This document shows positions 1 through 5,783 of a stretch of 5,783 bases of DNA, one piece after another. The DNA is from Armatimonadota bacterium (GTDB lineage: Bacteria; Armatimonadota; Fimbriimonadia; Fimbriimonadales; ATM1), in the NCBI GenBank assembly GCA_003695835.1, contig RFHN01000074.1, positions 1 through 5,783 on the forward strand, read 5' to 3'. The notes beneath the pieces are model-generated. The model worked only from the letters and a program-made list of their open reading frames with translations. It had not been told where the DNA came from and made no database searches. Each line of letters opens with the position of its first letter. The first letter of the stretch is position 1. The position numbers and the translations under genes were made by a program.

Positions 1-645
1 CATGAGCGTGGAATCCTTCTCGTCAACGTGGACCGCGGATTCCTGGAACCGGTCGCGGATGTCTTCATCGAAGGCGACAACAAAGCGTTCGGACGCAAGG
101 CTGCCGAGTACATCGCGGAGAAGCTGAACGGTCAGGGCAATATCGTCATTTTGGAAGGAATCCCTTCGACGGTGAACACCGACCGCGTGGAGGCCGCCAA
201 GGCCGTCTTCGCCCGCTACCCCGGAATCAAGATCCTGGATCAACAGAGCGGGATGTGGAACCGCCAGAAGGCGATGGAAGTGATGCAAACCATCCTGCTC
301 AAGCACCCGAAGATTGACGCGGTGTGGGCGGCGGACGACGATATGGCGCTCGGCGCAGAGCAGGCGATTCGCGAGGCCGGCCGCCAGAACGAAATGTGGC
401 TGATCGGCGGCGGGGGCATGAAGGACGTCGTCAAGAAGATTCTCGACAAGGACCCGATGTACCCCGCGACCGTAACCTACTCTCCCTCCATGATCGCCGT
501 CGGCATCCACGAAGCCGTCTCCATTCTCCGAGACGGGAAGCGGAAGGAGATCCTGCAGTTCTTCCCGCGTCATATCACGCTGGATGTGGAGCTCGTAACC
601 CCAGACAACGCGGAGCGGTTCTACTTCCCGGACTCCATCTATTAG
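1..645 (+). CDS. Sugar ABC transporter substrate-binding protein, RbsB-like (5' partial)
   Basis: This is the C-terminal 214 residues of a periplasmic binding protein of the ribose/galactose type (Peripla_BP_4 fold), which would capture a sugar outside the inner membrane and deliver it to an ABC permease. The frame is open from base 1 (HERGILLVNVDRG), so the GTG at 28 is internal and the true start lies left of the window. Family landmarks in order: VDRG (residues 10-13), GDN, NIVILEGIP, TDR (R62), W86-N-R, DAVWAADDDMALGAEQAI (about 106-122) and ATVTYSPSM. They follow E. coli RbsB closely from the hinge onward. Several ribose-contact positions differ (RbsB Asn190 to D112, Asp215 to G138, Gln235 to Y160), so ribose itself is not assured as ligand. 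The missing part should hold the signal peptide and about 100 residues of the N-lobe. The next gene starts one base after the stop, suggesting one transcript. No permease or ATPase gene is visible. The family call is firm; the ligand is unknown. Confidence 0.9.
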   Translation, partial: HERGILLVNVDRGFLEPVADVFIEGDNKAFGRKAAEYIAEKLNGQGNIVILEGIPSTVNTDRVEAAKAVFARYPGIKILDQQSGMWNRQKAMEVMQTILLKHPKIDAVWAADDDMALGAEQAIREAGRQNEMWLIGGGGMKDVVKKILDKDPMYPATVTYSPSMIAVGIHEAVSILRDGKRKEILQFFPRHITLDVELVTPDNAERFYFPDSIY

Positions 646-646
646 C

Positions 647-1321
647 ATGAGATTTCAGAAACCCCTGAGCGCCTTTACGCTCATCGAGCTGCTGGTCGTC
701 ATCGCGATTATCGCCATTCTCGCGGCAATCCTCTTTCCTGTCATCATGCGGGCGAGGGAGGCGGCGAAGGCCAGCGCCTGCGCGAGCAACATTCGCAACC
801 TTGCCCTCGCGGTAGATCTGTATCAGACTGATCACGATGGGCGGTTCCCGCTCGCTGCGTACGCCGAAGGGGCAAGCTTCAAGCTATGGCACGACATGAC
901 GGACCCCTACCTGAACAACAAGCAGGTTTGGCATTGTCCGAGCAGTACGGTGTCCAAGGCGGACGCGAACGGCGCCATCACCTCGCATTACGGCTACAAC
1001 GCCCTCTACCTCACGACCATCGCGCTGGATTTCTCCAACGCCCAGCAACACACGGCGTTTCAGACAAGCGACATCGCCAACCCCAGCGAGACCGTGCTGT
1101 TCATCGAAGCGAAGTCCAGTGTGCCCAACAGCTGGTGTGGCGACGACGGCAAGTTTCTGCTTCCGCCGAGTCAACCCGATACCGACTGTTGGGGGCGACC
1201 CAACCCCGTGCACATGGAGAAGACGAACGTGGCGTTCATAGATATGCACGTCAAGCGCCTCGACCCGAAGGCTTACTACGAGGGGCGCACGCCCCCCGAC
1301 GAGTTCTTCGACCGCCAGTAG
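647..1321 (+). CDS. Type II secretion/type IV pilin-like protein (prepilin N-terminal motif, H-X9-DG-like C-terminus)
   Basis: A 224-residue secreted pseudopilin-like protein. The N-terminus MRFQKPLSA|FTLIELLVVIA is a class III signal: basic leader, predicted prepilin-peptidase cut after A9 (Ala instead of the usual Gly), N-methylated F10, Glu at mature position 5 (E14), then a hydrophobic helix to about residue 30. The following AILFPV..RAREAAKASACASNIRNLALAVDLY..DHDGRFP (about 27-68) and WHCPSS (95-100) match the large prepilin families of Armatimonadota and Planctomycetota. Near the C-terminus, H189 followed by nine residues and D199 matches the H-X9-DG processing-associated motif, but the Gly is Met (M200). 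Cysteines 45, 97, 164 and 181 could form disulfides. The ATG at 647 is required for the leader; no Shine-Dalgarno sequence is evident, so translation may be coupled to the upstream binding-protein gene. Such proteins are generally thought to be surface or fibre-associated; the specific role here is unknown. Confidence 0.93.
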   Translation: MRFQKPLSAFTLIELLVVIAIIAILAAILFPVIMRAREAAKASACASNIRNLALAVDLYQTDHDGRFPLAAYAEGASFKLWHDMTDPYLNNKQVWHCPSSTVSKADANGAITSHYGYNALYLTTIALDFSNAQQHTAFQTSDIANPSETVLFIEAKSSVPNSWCGDDGKFLLPPSQPDTDCWGRPNPVHMEKTNVAFIDMHVKRLDPKAYYEGRTPPDEFFDRQ

Positions 1322-1324
1322 GCG

Positions 1325-4300
1325 CTACTTCAGCTCGCGGATCCGGATGCTGCGGTACCAGACCACGTCGCCGTGATCCTGCAAGAGGATGAACCCTACC
1401 GGAACCTTGCCAAACATCGGCATGTCCTTGAACTTGCTCTCTGCCACCAATCGGTTCCACTCTTCGCTACCGATCTCGTACTCGACGACCTTGAAACCGT
1501 TGAGCCAGTATTCCACGTGATTGCCCTTGGCTACAATTCGAACGTCGTTCCAACTCCCGACGGGCCGAAGCGTGTCTCGGCTCCGAGCGTGAAGACCATA
1601 GTTGGATCCTGCGGAAGTCTTAGGCTCTCGACCGTCGAGGTGCCGATCGTCGTCGAGCACTTGCATCTCGGGACCGGTGTTCCACGGCACAAGTTGCGTG
1701 TTGTCCACGCGGAAGAAGATGCCGCTGTTGCCACCCGGCGAAATCTTCCACTGGAGCCGCAATTCGAAGTCACCGAACTTCTCTTTCGTCATCAGGTCGC
1801 CACGCGAGCCCTCGTCCGGTTTGAGGACGAGAGCGCCGTCTTCGACCTTCCAAGCGGTCGGCGGCTCTTCACTCTTGTATCCGCGCCAACCTTGGAGCGT
1901 CTTGCCGTCAAAGAGTAACCGGAATCCTTGCGCTTGCTCTTCGGACGTCAGCTCGTTGATGAACTCGCGCTTCGGTTGGGTCAAGTGAGCTCGAACGGGG
2001 ATCTGATTCAACGTGTACCACGCTTCTGTCGTCCACAACTCCCGTCCGGCCTCGTCTGCCAACCCTCGGTTGACATCCAGATACACCACATGCCCCTCTT
2101 TCAGGCCGTCAATCTCCAGGAACACCTTTCGGCGACCCTCTGTGAACGTAACTGACTTGACGGCGAGGTTCTCGACGTCCACCTTCGGGCCGCCATACTG
2201 CTCCGTCGGGACATAGCGCCACTGAACGACGCGGTAATCGGCCGGGCTTTCCCCCATCCCGTCCAGGACGGGCGCGGTGAACTCGATCTCGAAACCGTTC
2301 CGATAGGCTCGCACCGCAAGAGGTTCGAACGGGACGTTGCCGTTGTAGACCAGCTTCTCCAACCCGAACCGCTCCTTCCCGGCTTGACCCCAGTTGCCGG
2401 TCGAGCCGATTCCTCCGACGTAGATCGCGCGGTCAGGCCCGATCACGACTCGGTTGATGCCCGCGTTGAGCCCCTGAGTAAAGCGGAACACGCAGCCCTG
2501 CAGGCGCCCGTTCACCTCTTCGACGAAAACCCGCTTCAGCCCGCCGTGCGTGACGTCACCGTGAATCTGCTGGTTCCGGTAGGGACCGTAGTTCAGCGGC
2601 GCGATCTGACTCGGCGAGTTGCCGATCTCGCCCTGCGGCAACCACACGACCGGCGGGGTCTCCTGCTTGTTCGCATCGCCCACCGGATCCACGCTCCGGT
2701 TGCCGTAGAACGCGCCCTCTTCCAGCAGCAGGATCTTGGATGAGGGTAGCCAGTCGCCTTGGTTGTCGGATAGGAAGATCAGACCGTTGTAGCCGAAGCC
2801 GATTCCATTCGGGGTGCGCAGTCCGGACGCCACGAATTCGTAGCTTCCGTCCTCCGCGATCCGGATCACCTTCCCGCGGTCCGGATTCTGCGGCTTCGTG
2901 CTTCGACCGCCCGGATCTATGGCGATCGCAAGATTGCCGTAAAAATGACCGTCATGATATAGCAGTCCGAATGCGAACTCATGAAAGTTCGCCGTTACGC
3001 CCCACCCGTTCGCAACCGCGAAGTACTCGTCGGTGACGCCGTCGCCATCGTGGTCAATCAGCTTCGTCAGCTCCTGCTTCTGGAGCACATAGATTTCGCC
3101 TCGAACGACGGTGATTCCCAGAGGCTCAGCCAGCCCGACGGCGATGCGGCGCACCTTCGGCGAGGGAGACGAGCCTAACACACCGTCCAGCACGTAAACG
3201 GCACCGTCCGCGTCCCAAGTGCAAACCACCATCCTCCCATCCGGCAAGAACGCGATTCCACCGACGCGTGGCTTGAACTCTTCACCATGCAAAACGTACC
3301 GATCGAAGGCTGGGTGAACATCCGTCAGAGGCAAACCGGAACCCGGGCGCATGCGATGCGCGGGATCCATCACGTTCTTCTTGCCGGGAGAGGTGACTCG
3401 CACCTCGCCCGCCTGCGTGCTCAACGCGGACGTCGGCACCACCTCCCAATCGGTGCTACCGGGCGTCCGCCATTCGAGCCGGACGACTTCGTCGCCGCCG
3501 TTTTCGAAATACTCAATTTTGATGGTATGGTCGCCCTTCGCCAGAAAGACTCGTCCCTCCGCCGGCGTCTCGCTGTGAAGGCCGTCGTTGTCCACGATCA
3601 GCTTGTCGTCAATCGTCAGTCGGGAACCGTCGTCCGACGTCAGGCGGAACCCGTACTCGCCATCCTGCGGCGCGGTGAGAAACCCGGTGAATTCTACGTA
3701 GAATTGATCCGTCAAACCGCCGAAGGCCTGCGGGCCGCGCAGATCCACCTTCGGAACGACGATGGAGACGTTAGGCGTCTGCCCCGGAAGCAAGATCGGA
3801 AGAGCCGAGAGGTTCTCGCCTACGTAGTACACGCGCATCGCAAGGCCAGGCTCTCGTGGAGGGACAGGTTCTTGGATCTCCTCGTTGCCGGACGTGAGGA
3901 GCGGAGCGACCCGTTTGAAGTAGGTGGTCAGGTAGGTGGGGCGGTTCGCGGACAACTCCAGCTCGAGCGTCATCTCCCGCAGTTGCCCGCCTGGCACTTC
4001 GAAATCCTTTTCCCCGAGAATTCGGTACTTGCCGTTCGTTGAGATCGTGCTGTTGAGCGTCTCGCCGGGATAGACCGGTGCGGCTACGACGACAGAGACG
4101 CGGCGGTTCCCTGCGCCTTCCACGCGAAACTCGCGGACGAATGCCACCCTGCCGTCGGGCGCTGACGAGTATTCCGGCGTCTCGAACACCTTCACGGGAG
4201 CCGGTTGATTCGGCAGCCAGTACTGGAACCGAACATGCCCGCCGTCGAAGCGATACCCTTTGAACTGCGCTTTGACGCTCTCGCCGTTCAACCGCCAGAC

Positions 4301-4582
4301 TTCCTCATCCAGGATGCCCATCTCGTAGGCATCGCCGTAACTCGTCGGCTGGGGACCGTGAACGGTCGTGTAGACAGCTCCATCGAACTTCACCCCTCCG
4401 TTCCAGGCCTTGTAGAGGCTGCAGTGGGTTGCATCGTACGAAACCCAGAGATCCTCGTGCAGTGCGACCGTGACCATTCGCGGACGACTGTCCAACACCG
4501 ATCGGAACACCCAGATGTCACGAGGTCTCTCGGCCGGCGGTGGTAGCTGAACAAACAAAGCGAACGCGAGCGCTGCGAGCAT
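1325..4582 (-). CDS. Secreted PA14 / sorbosone-dehydrogenase-like propeller / DUF1080 (3-keto-disaccharide hydrolase) multidomain protein
   Basis: A 1085-residue exported protein. Residues 1-17 (MLAALAFALFVQLPPPA) form a short signal peptide without a basic n-region. Residues 22-245 are a beta-rich domain I know only from similar multidomain proteins. A PA14 domain (about 246-388) shows GEYGFRLTSDDGSRLTIDD (308-326) and VDNDGLH (330-336), typical of carbohydrate-binding PA14 modules. Residues 420-748 resemble glucose/L-sorbosone dehydrogenase beta-propellers (GGIAFLPDGRMVV, RTPNGIGFGYNGLIFLSDN) and contain a Ca-binding-like loop DHDGDGVTDEY (510-520). A Fn3/Ig-like stretch (751-863) precedes a C-terminal DUF1080 domain (885-1085): LLFDGKTLQGW, GGNSGIFFR, EMQVLDD. 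DUF1080 members act on 3-keto-glycosides. There is no CXXCH haem site (only three cysteines). The ATG at 4582 is the only standard start after the in-frame stop at 4601-4603 and lies 10 bases after the TPR gene, with no clear ribosome site. Domain calls are firm; catalytic activity and substrate are inferred. Confidence 0.9.
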   Translation of the reverse strand: MLAALAFALFVQLPPPAERPRDIWVFRSVLDSRPRMVTVALHEDLWVSYDATHCSLYKAWNGGVKFDGAVYTTVHGPQPTSYGDAYEMGILDEEVWRLNGESVKAQFKGYRFDGGHVRFQYWLPNQPAPVKVFETPEYSSAPDGRVAFVREFRVEGAGNRRVSVVVAAPVYPGETLNSTISTNGKYRILGEKDFEVPGGQLREMTLELELSANRPTYLTTYFKRVAPLLTSGNEEIQEPVPPREPGLAMRVYYVGENLSALPILLPGQTPNVSIVVPKVDLRGPQAFGGLTDQFYVEFTGFLTAPQDGEYGFRLTSDDGSRLTIDDKLIVDNDGLHSETPAEGRVFLAKGDHTIKIEYFENGGDEVVRLEWRTPGSTDWEVVPTSALSTQAGEVRVTSPGKKNVMDPAHRMRPGSGLPLTDVHPAFDRYVLHGEEFKPRVGGIAFLPDGRMVVCTWDADGAVYVLDGVLGSSPSPKVRRIAVGLAEPLGITVVRGEIYVLQKQELTKLIDHDGDGVTDEYFAVANGWGVTANFHEFAFGLLYHDGHFYGNLAIAIDPGGRSTKPQNPDRGKVIRIAEDGSYEFVASGLRTPNGIGFGYNGLIFLSDNQGDWLPSSKILLLEEGAFYGNRSVDPVGDANKQETPPVVWLPQGEIGNSPSQIAPLNYGPYRNQQIHGDVTHGGLKRVFVEEVNGRLQGCVFRFTQGLNAGINRVVIGPDRAIYVGGIGSTGNWGQAGKERFGLEKLVYNGNVPFEPLAVRAYRNGFEIEFTAPVLDGMGESPADYRVVQWRYVPTEQYGGPKVDVENLAVKSVTFTEGRRKVFLEIDGLKEGHVVYLDVNRGLADEAGRELWTTEAWYTLNQIPVRAHLTQPKREFINELTSEEQAQGFRLLFDGKTLQGWRGYKSEEPPTAWKVEDGALVLKPDEGSRGDLMTKEKFGDFELRLQWKISPGGNSGIFFRVDNTQLVPWNTGPEMQVLDDDRHLDGREPKTSAGSNYGLHARSRDTLRPVGSWNDVRIVAKGNHVEYWLNGFKVVEYEIGSEEWNRLVAESKFKDMPMFGKVPVGFILLQDHGDVVWYRSIRIRELK

Positions 4583-4592
4583 GCCGCGTATT

Positions 4593-5711
4593 CTATCCGC
4601 CTACAGCGCGCTTGAGAGGATTCAGTCGCGGGTTGCCCGGATCCAGCCGCTCTGCGCGCTCGAGCCAAGATCGCGCCAAATCGCGATCCCCCATGCGGAA
4701 TGCGACCTCGCCAAGAGTAACCAGGATGTTGAAGTCGTCCGGCTTAAGCTTGAGAGCCTGCTGTAGCTGCTCGTACGCAAGGGAGAACATCTCGCGTCCG
4801 GCATACACGACGCCCAGAGCGTAGCGGTAATCGGCGTTGTTTGGGTCCAACTCGGTGGCCTTCAAGAGCGCCTCGGACGCACCAGGCAAGTCCTGCTGTT
4901 GCATCAACGCTCCCGCCAGGTCGAACCAGGCGGATGCGTCGTCCGGAGCCACCGCGATCGCCTTCCTGAAAATCTCCTCAGCGCGCTCCGCTTCGCCCCC
5001 CTGCAGGAGTAGGCGACCGACCCCTTGCAGAGCGAAGAAGTTCTGCGGATCGAGCCGGAGGGCCTCCTCGTACTCTTCTCGCGCCGCTTCTCTCTGATCC
5101 GTCTGCCCTAACAGGCCCGCATACACCGCGCGGAATCCCGCATCGAACGGTTTGGCGGCGACCGCGTCCTGAGCGAAGGGGAGCGCCTCGTTGGGCAAGC
5201 CAGCCGCATTCAAGAACATGGCCACTGCGAGATACGGCAGCGGCGACTCGGCCTGCTGAAAGAACCCAAGGCCCTCCCACGGTCGCGGGCTTTGCATCTC
5301 CTCCCTTATCTCTGCGACCCGCTGCGCAACGGCCTCGCGGTCCATGGGCTGCACGTTCGAGTGCACCGCGGTGTTCACGAACACGGCGGCCGCTTCATCG
5401 AAGTAGACCAAGTGCCAGTTCGGCACCTGGAAGAGCGTGCGAACAGCAGGGGACCGAAGGTTGCAGACGGCAATTGTGTAGCCGTAGGTTTGCTCTCCCA
5501 GTTGGAATTTCGCCGGCTCGTCCTGGATTTGGATAGGCCGTTTGTCTAGTTCGTCGCCGTGGTCTTCCAGGCGCGGGTCAAAGAGCGTTTGTCTCCGGTG
5601 AAAGATGAGGACCGGACTGACATCCATCGTAGCGAAGATCTTTCCTTCGAGGCCTGCCTGATCCAGATATTGAGCCGCTCCTTCGGCGAAGTGATGCTCG
5701 GCCAAGACCAA
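4593..5711 (-). CDS. TPR-repeat protein, probably C-terminal part of a GT-C-like membrane glycosyltransferase (N-terminus missing)
   Basis: The visible part is 372 residues counted from a TTG at 5711. Residues 157-358 form six tetratricopeptide repeats with unbroken 34-residue spacing: the turn prolines are at 188, 222, 256, 290, 324 and 358, as in AIAVAPDD, ATELDPNN and ALKLKPDD. This is a protein-protein interaction scaffold. Residues 13-112 (QYLDQAGLEGKIF, TLFDPRLED, LFQVPNWHLVYFDEAAAVFV) resemble the soluble segment after the transmembrane helices in some bacterial GT-C/PMT-like proteins, where FL...GL.G.vF, vF.D.R and p.W.lVy.D recur. That points to a larger membrane protein whose helices lie beyond the window. 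The TTG start is only formal: the frame stays open to a TGA at 5745-5747, which falls inside an inverted repeat that looks artefactual. The stop is 10 bases before the large exported-protein gene, consistent with one operon. TPR assignment is firm; the glycosyltransferase link is a resemblance from memory. Confidence 0.85.
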   Translation of the reverse strand: MVLAEHHFAEGAAQYLDQAGLEGKIFATMDVSPVLIFHRRQTLFDPRLEDHGDELDKRPIQIQDEPAKFQLGEQTYGYTIAVCNLRSPAVRTLFQVPNWHLVYFDEAAAVFVNTAVHSNVQPMDREAVAQRVAEIREEMQSPRPWEGLGFFQQAESPLPYLAVAMFLNAAGLPNEALPFAQDAVAAKPFDAGFRAVYAGLLGQTDQREAAREEYEEALRLDPQNFFALQGVGRLLLQGGEAERAEEIFRKAIAVAPDDASAWFDLAGALMQQQDLPGASEALLKATELDPNNADYRYALGVVYAGREMFSLAYEQLQQALKLKPDDFNILVTLGEVAFRMGDRDLARSWLERAERLDPGNPRLNPLKRAVGG

Positions 5712-5783
5712 GCCGAGGAGGTTCGGGTTAAGCTGGGGCGAGAATCACTTCGCCGAAGGAGCGGCTCAATATCTGGATCAGGC
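5656..5783. repeat. Near-perfect inverted repeat (40-nt arms, 48-nt spacer) at the right window edge
   Basis: Bases 5656-5695 and 5744-5783 are exact reverse complements over 40 nt. After one mismatch (5696/5743), four more pairs follow (5697-5700 with 5739-5742). The left arm is coding sequence of the TPR gene (peptide HFAEGAAQYLDQA on the minus strand); the right arm encodes the same peptide on the plus strand, preceded by different residues, and ends exactly at the window edge, so it may continue. The 48-nt spacer is otherwise not self-complementary. No T-tract or transposon signature accompanies it. A fold-back chimera from amplification or assembly explains this better than a biological hairpin. 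Bases 5712-5783 hold no other recognisable gene. Confidence 0.96.

Noticed and set aside
28..30. GTG at 28 as the start of the sugar-binding protein gene
   Set aside because: The frame is open to base 1 and the upstream residues HERGILLVN match the strand before the conserved VDRG of this family, so the gene extends beyond the window.
1317..1329. Small palindrome AGTAG-GCG-CTACT between the convergent genes as a bidirectional terminator
   Set aside because: The stem is only five pairs with a three-base loop, is formed by the two facing TAG stops plus flanking bases, and has no T-tract on either strand.
886..1392. A 168-codon plus-strand frame overlapping the pseudopilin gene
   Set aside because: Its Arg-, His- and Gln-rich, low-complexity product has no motif, whereas the overlapping 647-1321 frame has prepilin and H-X9-D motifs.
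3287..4042. A 251-codon plus-strand open frame opposite the large exported gene
   Set aside because: It is antisense to the PA14 and N-terminal domains, has an Arg-rich composition typical of GC-rich shadow frames, and shows no recognisable domain; the minus-strand frame has clear domains throughout.
1325..4582. Cytochrome c (CXXCH) module in the large secreted protein
   Set aside because: Only three cysteines (54, 454, 697) occur and none is in a CXXCH context.
5656..5783. Inverted repeat as a transposon end or transcription terminator
   Set aside because: One arm is conserved-looking coding sequence of the TPR gene, there is no adjacent T-run, no transposase and no target-site duplication visible.

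Overview
This is a gene-dense, GC-rich bacterial window (roughly 60% GC by eye) with four protein-coding genes in two convergent pairs and almost no intergenic DNA. I see no rRNA, tRNA, CRISPR array or transposase. The best guess for the organism is an environmental, glycan-degrading bacterium such as Armatimonadota, or a member of Planctomycetota, Verrucomicrobiota or Acidobacteriota. The reasons are a prepilin-like protein of the FTLIELLVVIAIIAILAAILFPV / H-X9-DG type and a very large secreted protein combining PA14, a sorbosone-dehydrogenase-like propeller and DUF1080. The phylum is an inference, not something the sequence proves.

Plus strand, left side. Positions 1-645 hold the C-terminal part of a ribose-type periplasmic sugar-binding protein; the reading frame runs off the left edge. 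One base after its stop, 647-1321 encodes a small secreted pseudopilin-like protein with a class III signal peptide and an H-X9-D motif near its C-terminus. The two are probably co-transcribed.

Minus strand, right side. Read right to left, 5711-4593 encodes the C-terminal part of a protein with six regular TPR repeats, preceded by a domain resembling the soluble tail of polytopic GT-C type membrane glycosyltransferases. Ten bases later, 4582-1325 encodes a 1085-residue exported protein: signal peptide, beta-rich N-terminal domain, PA14, sugar-dehydrogenase-like beta-propeller, Fn3/Ig-like linker and DUF1080 (3-keto-disaccharide hydrolase/lyase family). Its stop lies three bases from the pseudopilin stop, so the two transcription units run into each other with no recognisable terminator between them.

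Working model (inference): the large protein binds and modifies glycans outside the cytoplasm, perhaps by oxidising a sugar and cleaving the 3-keto-glycoside, and the sugar-binding protein serves uptake of a related carbohydrate.

The right end (5656-5783) contains a near-perfect inverted repeat with 40-nt arms. One arm lies inside the TPR gene's coding sequence and the other runs to the window edge. It interrupts the TPR gene's upstream reading frame. The most economical explanation is a fold-back assembly or amplification chimera, so that gene's true N-terminus is probably missing.
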